From Nemertoderma westbladi (taxonomy: Eukaryota; Xenacoelomorpha; Nemertodermatida; Nemertodermatidae): DNA of 38,282 bases. Below the pieces are notes generated by a model, which did not search any database, was not told the origin of the DNA, and saw only the letters and a program-made list of their open reading frames with translations. The position numbers were made by a program, and so were the translations under genes. Positions within the stretch are counted from its first letter, which is position 1. Each line of letters begins with the position of its first letter. Positions 1-11,887 of the stretch are shown here, in pieces. Location: NCBI GenBank assembly GCA_032718475.1, contig JAUCBJ010009122.1, forward strand, positions 1 through 38,282, given 5' to 3'.

Positions 1-509
1 GTATGGCAAATTAAGTAAAAACGATAATTAGGACAATTAATGTGGTTAAAAAGAGACAAAATTCAAAATATCACATATCGAGTGTCTCATTAAAATCGTC
101 ATAGCGGTAGTTATATACGGTTCATTAGATCAAGTCAAAGTATTGTCGGATGCAATTATGTTTATTGTCGAAAGATAATGCACTGTTGTCATAGCAATAT
201 TAAAATAAACATAAATAACCAAAGTAAGATTATACAAACTATAACGTGTTCAAAATGGGCCATTATAAGGGTCATAAATTGTTCCATATTATACATGTAA
301 ATTTATAAAATAGCTGTAGGAGGGAACATTGTATGTATTGTTAACTTGTATTTACGGGAAGCAGAGATAGAAAAGAATGGCAAGATATTGATGAGTTGTT
401 TTTGACCCCATTGTACCCCAATGTACCATATACTTATAATATTTATATATAACAAAGCCACTGAAGCTTAATTAAAATTGTTGCTATTTATTTTGTAAAA
501 GTTACTAAC

Positions 510-560
510 TTGTATGAACATCAGTTGGTGTTGGGGTCATTGTTGTATCATCAACTATAC
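510..560 (-). CDS. Candidate Thr/Pro-rich exon, copy 1
   Basis: 51 nt, phase 1-1, GAT version. It is the last copy in the window in transcription order; the next exon would lie beyond the left edge. Confidence 0.48.
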
Positions 561-699
561 CTAAAACACAACCCAAATGTGATTTATAAGAATCTCATTA
601 TATATTTAAAGTATATGTAATACATTAATATTTGTACTTATTCATACTGGAGTATAATGGCAGCAACATTCAGACACCATTCTAAAGTTGGAGCAGAAC

Positions 700-900
700 G
701 GAGTTCAATTTCTAGAGAGTTGAATAGAGGCCAATTGATGGACAATTTGCCATCACTGATTCACAGATTAACCTACAGCAGGCTGAGTGCACAGAAGTAT
801 ACAGTAACGACCATCTGGCAAAGTTCGTCATGATCTGAAACTGGCAGAGGATAATTCCATCCACTTTGCTGTTCACTTTGACACCCTTTGAATTTCTCCT
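700..900 (-). pseudogene. SEA-like decayed coding segment (copy 1; present in all copies except 4)
   Basis: On the minus strand one frame reads GVKVNSKVDGIILCQFQI, and a shifted frame ~100 nt later reads ISDGQLSINWPQFNSLEIE. Together these resemble the central strand and the C-terminal end of SEA domains, where a V..F..G.I.V.F.V strand is followed by dG.L.i.p.sl.i. The two halves sit in different frames and are separated by TAG and TGA stops, and the same breaks are present in every copy, so the segment decayed before the array was amplified. The match is by eye to a loose family pattern. It may equally be non-coding. Equivalent positions in other copies include 7723-7937, 10570-10785, 14580-14790, 16570-16783 and 20357-20570. 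Confidence 0.28.
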
Positions 901-1647
901 TTTATTTCATAGATGATTTTACAGCTACCATTTACTCTGGAACAACAGTAAACTGTCTGTAGTATTGCTAAGCCTAATATTTTATACAACATCAAATTCT
1001 ATAGCATTCCATGATGCTATACTTTATCAATGAAATACAACAGTAGAATGCAGGAATGAGTCTTCCATTTTATTTATTCATCCTTAAGGTACAGACTGGC
1101 AAAACTACTTATGACCCAGATGCCCACAGATTAAACATGTAGCGGACCAGGCTGGGCAGTTATCCTTAGTAGATAGAATGGATTTTAATGGAATGGTGCA
1201 GGAATTGGAGGATAGTTTTATTCATCTTCAACTCAGAGTTGGAGTGTCGCCATAATAAGTTGCTTCTGGATTATTTATAGGTTGAAACGAGAGTCAGGAA
1301 GTTTGGCAATAGTAAGAATAGATTCAATGCGTTCACTATTTGCTATGGCACAGCTTTGCATACAATCGTGCAAACCACATGCCGGAAGGATCTTTAGATA
1401 TACTTAGTTAATATCTTAGGGTAGTTATTCTTTGATTGTACTTCTTTATACATATTTGCAGAGCACTGGAATAACATTGTACTTGCTTTTGAGCGTCTGA
1501 TAAGTGCCTTAATGTGATGGAACACAAAAAAATATATATTATATAATATAAATTATATAATATTAAAAATAAAATATTACTCTCATGTTATAAATATGAC
1601 CCTTCAGTGGCCTCTGAGCTAAAAAAAGACATTGGGTTTACATATTT

Positions 1648-1757
1648 TCAATATCCATAAGCTCTTACGATTTCAAGCATTTTACCTCTATGGATGGAGT
1701 CGAATGCCTTCTTGAAGTCCACAAAAGTCATGACTGCGGGGAGATTCTTTGAACTTA
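1648..1757 (-). pseudogene. LINE reverse-transcriptase fragment inside the array unit
   Basis: The minus strand reads KNLPAVMTFVDFKKAFDSIH and continues with RGKML, EIVRAYGY and then a stop. This is RT palm motif A with its F-V-D-F-x-K-A-F-D signature, which carries the first catalytic Asp, plus the following helix of non-LTR retrotransposons. Only ~110 bp is recognisable; the sequence on both sides is unrelated AT-rich DNA. The fragment recurs at the same place in every copy that spans it (for example ~3651, ~5655, ~8693, ~11540, ~13545, ~15535, ~17535, ~21335; the core also near 6716-6780). It is therefore part of the satellite unit and predates its amplification. It cannot be functional. 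Confidence 0.85.
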
Positions 1758-2004
1758 ATTCCTATACTATAACATAGTTACTATAACAAACTGTAACAAA
1801 TTTATACCTAATTAAAATAACTCCAGTATTCAGCCCCAAAGAACTAATATCATTCATACATACATGTCTAAATTATTGGCCTGCATTTTGGGTAACCTAC
1901 CAGTGACCTAAAATGCCTGTCTAACTTTAGGGGATAATTTAATTTAATTTAATTTGGTCTTAGCCGACAATATAAAAGAGAATTGCACAGTAAATGTTAT
2001 TCAC

Positions 2005-4007
2005 GTATGGCAAATTAAGTAAAAACGATAATTAGGACAATTAATGTGGTTAAAAAGAGACAAAATTCAAAATATCACATATCGAGTGTCTCATTAAAAT
2101 CGTCATAGCGGTAGTTATATACGGTTCATTAGATCAAGTCAAAGTATTGTCGGATGCAATTATGTTTATTGTCGAAAGATATTGCACTGTTGTCATAGCA
2201 ATATTAAAATAAACATAAATAACCAAAGTAAGATTATACAAACTATAACGTGTTCAAAATGGGCCATTATAAGGGTCATAAATTGTTCCATATTATACAT
2301 GTAAATTTATAAAATAGCTGTAGGAGGGAACATTGTATGTATTGTTAACTTGTATTTACGGGAAGCAGAGATAGAAAAGAATGGCAAGATATTGATGAGT
2401 TGTTTTTGACCCCATTCTACCCCAATGTACCATAGACTTATAATATTTATATATAACAAAGCCACTGAAGCTTAATTAAAATTGTTGCTATTTATTTTGT
2501 AAAAGGTACTAACTTGTATGAACATCAGTTGGTGTTGGGGTCATTGTTGTGTCATCAACTATACCTAAAACACAACCCAAATGTGATTTATATGAATCTC
2601 ATTATATATTTACAGTACATTTAATACATTAATATTTGTACTTATTCATACTGGAGTATAATGGCAGCAACATTCAGACACCATTCTAAAGTTGGAGCAG
2701 AAGAGATTTCAATTTCTAGAGAGTTGAATTGAGGCCAATTGATGGACAATTGGCCATCACTGATTCACAGATTGACCTACAGCAGGCTGAGTGCACAGAA
2801 GTATACAGTAACGACCATCTGGCAAAGTTCGTCATGATCTGAAACTGGCAGAGGATAATTCCATCCACTTTGCTGTTGACTTTGACACCCTTTGAATTTC
2901 TCCTTTTATTTCATAGATGATTTTACAGCTACCATTTACTCTGGAACAACAGTAAACTGTCTGTAGTATTGCTAAGCCTAATATTTTATACAACATCAAA
3001 TTCTATAGCATTCCATGATGCTATACTTTATCAATGAAATACAACAGTAGAATGCAGGAATGAGTCTTCCATTTTATTTATTCATCCTTAAGGTACAGAC
3101 TGGCAAAACTACTTATGACCCAGATGCCCACAGATTAAACATGTAGCGGACCAGGCTGGGCAGTTATCCTTAGTAGATAGAATGCATTTTAATGGAATGG
3201 TGCAGGAATTGGAGGATAGTTTTATTCATCTTCAACTCAGAGTTGGATTGTCGCCATAATAAGTTGCTTCTGGATTATTTATAGGTTGAAACGAGAGTCA
3301 GGAAGTTTGGCAATAGTAAGAATAGATTCAATGCGTTCACTATTTGCTATGGCACAGCTTTGCATACAATCGTGCAAACCACATGCCGGAAGGATCTTTA
3401 GATATACTTAGTTAATATCTTAGGGTAGTTATTCTTTGATTGTACTTCTTTATACATATTTGCAGAGCACTGGAATAACATTGTACTTGCTTTTGAGCGT
3501 CTGATAAGTGCCTTAATGTGATGGAACACAAAAAAATATATATTATATAATATAAATTATATAATATTAAAAATAAAATATTACTCTCATGTTATAAATA
3601 TGACCCTTCAGTGGCCTCTGAGCTAAAAAAAGACATTGGGTTTACATATTTTCAATATCCATAAGCTCTTACGATTTCAAGCATTTTACCTCTATGGATG
3701 GAGTCGAATGCCTTCTTGAAGTCCACAAAAGTCATGACTGCGGGGAGATTCTTTGACTTAATTCCTATACTATAACATAGTTACTATAACAAACTGTAAC
3801 AAATTTATACCTAATTAAAATAACTCCAGTATTCAGCCCCAAAGAACTAATATCATTCATACATACATGTCTAAATTATTGGCCTGCATTTTGGGTAACC
3901 TACCAGTGACCTAAAATGCCTGTCTAACTTTAGGGGATAATTTAATTTAATTTAATTTGGTCTTAGCCGACAATATAAAAGAGAATTGCACAGTAAATGT
4001 TATTCAC
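2005..4007. repeat. Array copy 2
   Basis: Full-length copy of 2003 bp, closest to copy 3 by shared variants (gataTtgcac, attctacccc, catagac). Candidate exon at 2514-2564. Confidence 0.95.
2514..2564 (-). CDS. Candidate Thr/Pro-rich exon, copy 2
   Basis: 51 nt, phase 1-1, GAC version. Donor-side context as in copy 3. Confidence 0.48.
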
Positions 4008-6012
4008 GTATGGCAAATTAAGTAAAAACGATAATTAGGACAATTAATGTGGTTAAAAAGAGACAAAATTCAAAATATCACATATCGAGTGTCTCATTAA
4101 AATCGTCATAGCGGTAGTTATATACGGTTCATTAGATCAAGTCAAAGTATTGTCGGATGCAATTATGTTTATTGTCGAAAGATATTGCACTGTTGTCATA
4201 GCAATATTAAAATAAACATAAATAACCAAAGTAAGATTATACAAACTATAACGTGTTCAAAATGGGCCATTATAAGGGTCATAAATTGTTCCATATTATA
4301 CATGTAAATTTATAAAATAGCTGTAGGAGGGAACATTGTATGTATTGTTAACTTGTATTTACGGGAAGCAGAGATAGAAAAGAATGGCAAGATATTGATG
4401 AGTTGTTTTTGACCCCATTCTACCCCAATGTACCATAGACTTATAATATTTATATATAACAAAGCCACTGAAGCTTAATTAAAATTGTTGCTATTTATTT
4501 TGTAAAAGGTACTAACTTGTATGAACATCAGTTGGTGTTGGGGTCATTGTTGTGTCATCAACTATACCTAAAACACAACCCAAATGTGATTTATATGAAT
4601 CTCATTATATATTTACAGTACATTTAATACATTAATATTTGTACTTATTCATACTGGAGTATAATGGCAGCAACATTCAGACACCATTCTAAAGTTGGAG
4701 CAGAAGAGATTTCAATTTCTAGAGAGTTGAATTGAGGCCAATTGATGGACAATTGGCCATCACTGATTCACAGATTGACCTACAGCAGGCTGAGTGCACA
4801 GAAGTATACAGTAACGACCATCTGGCAAAGTTCGTCATGATCTGAAACTGGCAGAGGATAATTCCATCCACTTTGCTGTTGACTTTGACACCCTTTGAAT
4901 TTCTCCTTTTATTTCATAGATGATTTTACAGCTACCATTTACTCTGGAACAACAGTAAACTGTCTGTAGTATTGCTAAGCCTAATATTTTATACAACATC
5001 AAATTCTATAGCATTCCATGATGCTATACTTTATCAATGAAATACAACAGTAGAATGCAGCAATGAGTCTTCCATTTTATTTATTCATCCTTAAGGTACA
5101 GACTGGCAAAACTACTTATGACCCAGATGCCCACAGATTAAAAACATGTAGCGGACCAGGCTGGGCAGTTATCCTTAGTAGATAGAATGCATTTTAATGG
5201 AATGGTGCAGGAATTGGAGGATAGTTTTATTCATCTTCAACTCAGAGTTGGATTGTCGCCATAATAAGTTGCTTCTGGATTATTTATAGGTTGAAACGAG
5301 AGTCAGGAAGTTTGGCAATAGTAAGAATAGATTCAATGCGTTCACTATTTGCTATGGCACAGCTTTGCATACAATCGTGCAAACCACATGCCGGAAGGAT
5401 CTTTAGATATACTTAGTTAATATCTTAGGGTAGTTATTCTTTGATTGTACTTCTTTATACATATTTGCAGAGCACTGGAATAACATTGTACTTGCTTTTG
5501 AGCGTCTGATAAGTGCCTTAATGTGATGGAACACAAAAAAATATATATTATATAATATAAATTATATAATATTAAAAATAAAATATTACTCTCATATTAT
5601 AAATATGACCCTTCAGTGGCCTCTGAGCTAAAAAAAGATATTGGGTTTACATATTTTCAATATCCATAAGCTCTTACGATTTCAAGCATTTTACCTCTAT
5701 GGATGGAGTCGAATGCCTTCTTGAAGTCCACAAAAGTCATGACTACGGGGATATTCTTTAACTTAATTCCTATACTATAACATAGTTACTATAACAAACT
5801 GTAACAAATTTATACCTAATTAAAATAACTCCAGTATTCAGCCCCAAAGAACTAATATCATTCATACATACATGTCTAAATTATTGGCCTGCATTTTGGG
5901 TAACCTACCAGTGACCTAAAATGCCTGTCTAACTTTAGGGGATAATTCAATTTAATTTAATTTGGTCTTAGCCGACAATATAAAAGATAATTGCACAGTA
6001 AATGTTATTCAC
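4008..6012. repeat. Array copy 3
   Basis: Full-length copy of 2005 bp with a 2-bp insertion near 5142 (ttaaaaacatg in place of ttaaacatg). Candidate exon at 4517-4567. Confidence 0.95.
4517..4567 (-). CDS. Candidate Thr/Pro-rich exon, copy 3
   Basis: 51 nt, phase 1-1, GAC version. The donor side reads gttagtacc rather than gttagtaac. Confidence 0.48.
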
Positions 6013-6521
6013 GTATGGCAAATTAAGTAAAAACGATAATTAGGACAATTAATGTGGTTAAAAAGAGACAAAATTCAAAATATCACATATCGAGTGTCTC
6101 ATTAAAATCGTCATAGCGGTAGTTATATACGGTTCATTAGATCAAGTCAAAGTATTGTCGGATGCAATTATGTTTATTGTCGAAAGATATTGCACTGTTG
6201 TCATAGCAATATTAAAATAAACATAAATAACCAAAGTAAGATTATACAAACTATAACGTGTTCAAAATGGGCCATTATAAGGGTCATAAATTGTTCCATA
6301 TTATACATGTAAATTTATAAAATAGCTGTAGGAGGGAACATTGTATGTATTGTTAACTTGTATTTACGGGAAGCAGAGATAGAAAAGAATGGCAAGATAT
6401 TGATGAGTTGTTTTTGACCCCATTCTACCCCAATGTACCATAGACTTATAATATTTATATATAACAAAGCCACTGAAGCTTAATTAAAATTGTTGCTATT
6501 TATTTTGTAAAAGGTACTAAC

Positions 6522-6572
6522 TTGTATGAACATCAGTTGGTGTTGGGGTCATTGTTGTGTCATCAACTATAC
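6522..6572 (-). CDS. Candidate Thr/Pro-rich exon, copy 4
   Basis: 51 nt, phase 1-1, GAC version. It survives in the copy that lost half of the unit. Confidence 0.48.
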
Positions 6573-6700
6573 CTAAAACACAACCCAAATGTGATTTATA
6601 TGAATCTCATTATATATTTACAGTACATTTAATACATTAATATTTGTACTTATTCATACTGGAGTATAATGGCAGCAACATTCAGACACCATTCTAAAGT

Positions 6701-6715
6701 CTATGGACTCTATAC
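6701..6715. other. Filler at a ~1 kb deletion junction
   Basis: Copy 4 jumps from ctaaagt (unit position ~690) to acctctatgg (unit ~1684) with ctatggactctatac between them. The filler repeats ctatgga from the right side of the junction, the signature of a templated insertion during microhomology-mediated end joining. Confidence 0.75.
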
Positions 6716-7035
6716 ACCTCTATGGATGGAGTCGAATGCCTTCTTGAAGTCCACAAAAGTCATGACTACGGGGAGATTCTTTGACTTAATTCCTATACTA
6801 TAACATAGTTACTATAACAAACTGTAACAAATTTATACCTAATTAAAATAACTCCAGTATTCAGCCCCAAAGAACTAATATCATTCATACATACATGTCT
6901 AAATTATTGGCCTGCATTTTGGGTAACCTACCAGTGACCTAAAATGCCTGTCTAACTTTAGGGGATAATTTAATTTAATTTAATTTGGTCTTAGCCGACA
7001 ATATAAAAGAGAATTGCACAGTATATGTTATTCAC

Positions 7036-9040
7036 GTATGGCAAATTAAGTAAAAACGATAATTAGGACAATTAACGTGGTTAAAAAGAGACAAAATTCA
7101 AAATATCACATATCGAATGTCTCATTAAAATCGTCATAGCGGTAGTTATATACGGTTCATTAGATCAAGTCAAAGTATTGTCGGATGCAATTATGTTTAT
7201 TGTCGAAAGATATTGCACTGTTGTCATAGCAATATTAAAATAAACATAAATAACCAAAGTAAGATTATACAAACTATAACGTGTTCAAAATGGGCCATTA
7301 TAAGGGTCATAAATTGTTCCATATTATACATGTAAATTTATAAAATAGCTGTAGGAGGGAACATTGTATGTATTGTTAACTTGTATTTACGGGAAGCAGA
7401 GATAGGAAAGAATGGCAAGATATTGATGGGTTGTTTTTGACCCCATTCTACCCCAATGTACCATAGACTTATAATATTTATATATAACAAAGCCACTGAA
7501 GCTTAATTAAAATTGTTGCTATTTATTTTGTAAAAGTTACTAACTTGTATGAACATCAGTTGGTGTTGGGGTCATTGTTGTGTCATCAACTATACCTAAA
7601 ACACAACCCAAATGTGATTTATATGAATCTCATTATATATTTACAGTACATTTAATACATTAATATTTGAACTATTCATACTGGAGTATAATGGCAGCAA
7701 CATTCAGACACCATTCTAAAGTTGGAGCAGAAGAGATTTCAATTTCTAGAGAGTTGAATTGAGGCCAATTGATGGACAATTGGCCATCACTGATTCACAA
7801 CAGATTGACCTACAGCAGGCTGAGTGCACAGAAGTATACCGTAACGACCATCTGGCAAAGTTCGTCATGATCTGAAACTGGCAGAGTATAATTCCATCCA
7901 CTTTGCTGTTGACTTTGACACCCTTTGAATTTCTCATTTTATTTCATAGATGATTTTACAGCTACCATTTACTCTGGAACAACAGTAAACTGTCTGTAGT
8001 ATTGCTAAGCCTAATATTTTATACAACATCAAATTCTATAGCATTCCATGATGCTATACTTTATCAATGAAATACAACAGTAGAATGCAGGAATGAGTCT
8101 TCCATTTTATTTATTCATCCTTAAGGTACAGACTGGCAAAACTACTTATGACCCAGATGCCCACAGATTAAACATGTAGCGGACCAGGCTGGGCAGTTAT
8201 CCTTAGTAGATAGAATGCATTTTAATGGAATGGTGCAGGAATTGGAGGATAGTTTTATTCATCTTCAACTCAGAGTTGGATTGTCGCCATAATAAGTTGC
8301 TTCTGGATTATTTATAGGTTGAAACGAGAGTCAGGAAGTTTGGCAATAGTAAGAATAGATTCAATGCGTTCACTATTTGCTATGGCACAGCTTTGCATAC
8401 AATCGTGCAAACCACATGCCGGAAGGATCTTTAGATATACTTAGTTAATATCTTAGGGTAGTTATTCTTTGATTGTACTTCTTTATACATATTTGCAGAG
8501 CACTGGAATAACATTGTACTTGCTTTTGAGCGTCTGATAAGTGCCTTAATGTGATGGAACACAAAAAAATATATATTATATAATATAAATTATATAATAT
8601 TAAAAATAAAATATTACTCTCATGTTATAAATATGACCCTTCAGTGGCCTCTGAGCTAAAAAAAGACATTGGGTTTACATATTTTCAATATCCATAAGCT
8701 CTTACGATTTCAAGCATTTTACCTCTATGGATGGAGTCGAATGCCTTCTTGAAGTCCACAAAAGTCATGACTACGGGGAGATTCTTTGACTTAATTCCTA
8801 TACTATAACATAGTTACTATAACAAACTGTAACAAATTTATACCTAATTAAAATAACTCCAGTATTCAGCCCCAAAGAACTAATATCATTCATACATACA
8901 TGTCTAAATTATTGGCCTGCATTTTGGGTAACCTACCAGTGACCTAAAATGCCTGTCTAACTTTAGGGGATAATTTAATTTAATTTAATTTGGTCTTAGC
9001 CGACAATATAAAAGAGAATTGCACAGTATATGTTATTCAC
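7036..9040. repeat. Array copy 5
   Basis: Full-length copy of 2005 bp. It shares variants (cagtatatg, ttgaactattc, gattcacaacag) with copies 6 and 8, suggesting a subfamily. Candidate exon at 7545-7595. Confidence 0.95.
7545..7595 (-). CDS. Candidate Thr/Pro-rich exon, copy 5
   Basis: 51 nt, phase 1-1, GAC version. Borders intact. Confidence 0.48.
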
Positions 9041-9488
9041 GTATGGCAAATTAAGTAAAAACGATAATTAGGACAATTAACGTGGTTAAAAAGAGACAAA
9101 ATTCAAAATATCACATATCGAATGTCTCATTAAAATCGTCATAGCGGTAGTTATATACGGTTCATTAGATCAAGTCAAAGTATTGTCGGATGCAATTATG
9201 TTTATTGTCGAAAGATATTGCACTGTTGTCATAGCAATATTAACATAAACATAAATAACCAAAGTAAGATTATACAAACTATAACGTGTTCAAAATGGGC
9301 CATTATAAGGGTCATAAATTGTTCCATATTATACATGTAAATTTATAAAATAGCTGTAGGAGGGAACATTGTATGTATTGTTAACTTGTATTTACGGGAA
9401 GCAGAGATAGGAAAGAATGGCAAGATATTGATGGGTTGTTTTTGACCCCATTCTACCCCAATGTACCATAGACTTATAATATTTATAT

Positions 9489-10327
9489 GTGGCTGGCCAC
9501 GAGAAAAGGGACCTTATGTCGCAAAACGTGATTCTGAGATAATCGCGTTTAAAGTTTCCCTCTATTTTTGAACAAATTTAATTGGATTATCAATTTAGAA
9601 ATGTATAAAACGATGAGGGAAATTCAAATTGGTTCTGATATTCAAGATACCTAGGAAATAACTAATTACAGGAAGCAATATAAGATGTTGCAGTATTCTA
9701 TATCCCACTGTTTTAGGGTTTTCATGTCTGAATTTAGGACTAATAAATTGTAATTCTACTACTGTATTATGTAGGTAGTGTAGGCCTACAGTTATTTTTT
9801 AAATGCAATATGGCTGTCATTTTCTTAATTTATCTTCGTTAGTTCTTAAATTTTGTAATCCCAATAAAGAATTCAAAATACAAATAATTTTAAATTTTGT
9901 TAAACAAATTAATCTTTTTGAAAAAATTTTAAATTAAAAAAAATTTTTTTTTGGATATATGTTTTTTTTTTAAATTTTGCAAAATTTTTGTTAAAATAGT
10001 TCATGAACAATATTAGTTTCAAATTGTTAAAAGTTGTCTAAAAAGCCGAATAACATTGAGCTGCCTAACTATATAGTAAGAATCGCTATGATATTATTAA
10101 TATTTTCAATTTTTTTTAATAATCGCTTATTATAACCGCTGCTATTAATAAAATTTTTTTTGCAACCCGATTCACCTTGACATAAATCGCTATAACATTT
10201 TTTTGGAAATAGATATTGAGACACTGTTTTTTTTGTTAAAATCTCTGGAAAATTCTGCATCTCATAGGCCTAATAACTCAAAATCGACCTCCGGTGACAT
10301 AAGGTCCCTTTTCTCGTGGCCAGCCAC
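9489..10327. mobile_element. MITE-like DNA transposon, 839 bp, 32-bp perfect TIRs
   Basis: The ends GTGGCTGGCCACGAGAAAAG and their complement match perfectly for 32 bp, with weaker match to ~51 bp. The element sits within atttatatataac of the array unit and duplicates ATAT at 9485-9488 and 10328-10331. Because the flanks are AT repeats, the duplication can also be read as TA with ends one base longer on each side, as expected for Tc1/mariner-type elements. The interior is very AT-rich and has no long ORF (a 63-codon minus-strand frame at 10069-10260 looks spurious), so the copy is non-autonomous. It is absent from all other copies, so it inserted after array expansion. Each terminus is itself a small hairpin (GTGGC-TG-GCCAC). 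Confidence 0.93.
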
Positions 10328-10392
10328 ATATATAACAAAGCCACTGAAGCTTAATTAAAATTGTTGCTATTTATTTTGTAAAAGTTACTAAC

Positions 10393-10443
10393 TTGTATGA
10401 ACATCAGTTGGTGTTGGGGTCATTGTTGTGTCATCAACTATAC
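10393..10443 (-). CDS. Candidate Thr/Pro-rich exon, copy 6
   Basis: 51 nt, phase 1-1, GAC version. It lies just 66 bp from the MITE-like insertion, which leaves it untouched. Confidence 0.48.
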
Positions 10444-11887
10444 CTAAAACACAACCCAAATGTGATTTATATGAATCTCATTATATATTTACAGTACATT
10501 TAATACATTAATATTTGAACTATTCATACTGGAGTATAATGGCAGCAACATTCAGACACCATTCTAAAGTTGGAGCAGAAGAGATTTCCATTTCTAGAGA
10601 GTTGAATTGAGGCCAATTGATGGACAATTGGCCATCACTGATTCACAACAGATTGACCTACAGCAGGCTGAGTGCACAGAAGTATACCGTAACGACCATC
10701 TGGCAAAGTTTGTCATGATCTGAAACTGGCAGAGTATAATTCCATCCACTTTGCTGTTGACTTTGACACCCTTTGAATTTCTCATTTTATTTCATAGATG
10801 ATTTTACAGCTACCATTTACTCTGGAACAACAGTAAACTGTCTGTAGTATTGCTAAGCCTAATATTTTATACAACATCAAATTCTATAGCATTCCATGAT
10901 GCTATACTTTATCAATGAAATACAACAGTAGGATGCAGGAATGAGTCTTCCATTTTATTTATTCATCCTTAAGGTACAGACTGGCAAAACTACTTTTGAC
11001 CCAGATGCCCACAGATTAAACATGTAGCGGACCAGGCTGGGCAGTTATCCTTAGTAGATAGAATGCATTTTAATGGAATGGTGCAGGAATTGGAGGATAG
11101 TTTATTCATCTTCAACTCAGAGTTGGATTGTCGCCATAATAAGTTGCTTCTGGATTATTTATAGGTTGAAACGAGAGTCAGGAAGTTTGGCAATAGTAAG
11201 AATAGATTCAATGCGTTCACTATTTGCTATGGCACAGCTTTGCATACAATCGTGCAAACCACATGCCGGAAGGATCTTTAGATATACTTAGTTAATATCT
11301 TAGGGTAGTTATTCTTTGATTGAACTTCTTTATACATATTTGCAGAGCACTGGAATAACATTGTACTTGCTTTTGAGCGTCTGATAAGTGCCTTAATGTG
11401 ATGGAACACAAAAAAATATATATTATATAATATAAATTATATAATATTAAAAATAAAATATTACTCTCATGTTATAAATATCACCCTTCAGTGGCCTCTG
11501 AGCTAAAAAAAGACATTGGGTTTACATATTTTCAATATCCATAAGATCTTACGATTTCAAGCATTTTACCTCTATGGATGGAGTCGAATGCCTTCTTGAA
11601 GTCGACAAAAGTCATGACTACGGGGAGATTCTTTGACTTAATTCCTATACTATAACATAGTTACTATAACAAACTGTAACAAATTTATACCTAATTAAAA
11701 TAACTCCAGTATTCAGCCCCAAAGAACTAATATCATTCATACATACATGTCTAAATTATTGGCCTGCATTTTGGGTAACCTACCAGTGACCTAAAATGCC
11801 TGTCTAACTTTAGGGGATAATTTAATTTAATTTAATTTGGTATTAGCCGACAATATAAAAGAGAATTGCACAGTATATGCTATTCAC

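Larger units (their letters stand above)
1..2004. repeat. Array copy 1
   Basis: Full-length copy of 2004 bp. It shares the variants gataatgcac and ccatatac with the copies near the right end rather than with copy 2. Candidate minus-strand 51-nt exon at 510-560. RT fragment at 1648-1757. Confidence 0.95.
6013..7035. repeat. Array copy 4, internally deleted
   Basis: Only 1023 bp. About 1 kb is missing between 6700 and 6716, where a 15-nt filler (6701-6715) joins the two ends. The SEA-like segment and central AT-rich part are lost, but the 51-nt candidate exon (6522-6572) and the core of the RT fragment remain. Confidence 0.95.
9041..11887. repeat. Array copy 6, with MITE-like insertion
   Basis: 2847 bp, of which 839 bp plus a target duplication belong to an inserted element at 9489-10327. 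The remaining ~2004 bp match copy 5 closely. Candidate exon at 10393-10443. A one-base deletion near 11100 opens a 72-codon plus-strand frame that is absent in the other copies and is probably meaningless. Confidence 0.95.

Noticed and set aside
1518-1580. AT-rich palindromic block in each unit, considered as a replication origin or matrix-attachment site
   Set aside because: Low-complexity attatataat repeats explain it; nothing specific supports origin function.
1594-1631. Minus-strand 38-nt open segment between ttttttag and gtaata in each unit
   Set aside because: Borders look splice-like, but its phases (1 to 0) would not chain with the 51-nt segments, and the peptide is featureless.
7746-7937. 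63-codon minus-strand ORF repeated in many array copies
   Set aside because: Its recurrence only reflects the tandem repeat. The start is arbitrary, the frame differs from the later SEA-like piece, and small indels between copies break or extend it. At most part of it is a decayed exon.
11073-11291. 72-codon plus-strand ORF in copy 6
   Set aside because: Opened only by a one-base deletion unique to this copy; the other copies are closed in this frame.
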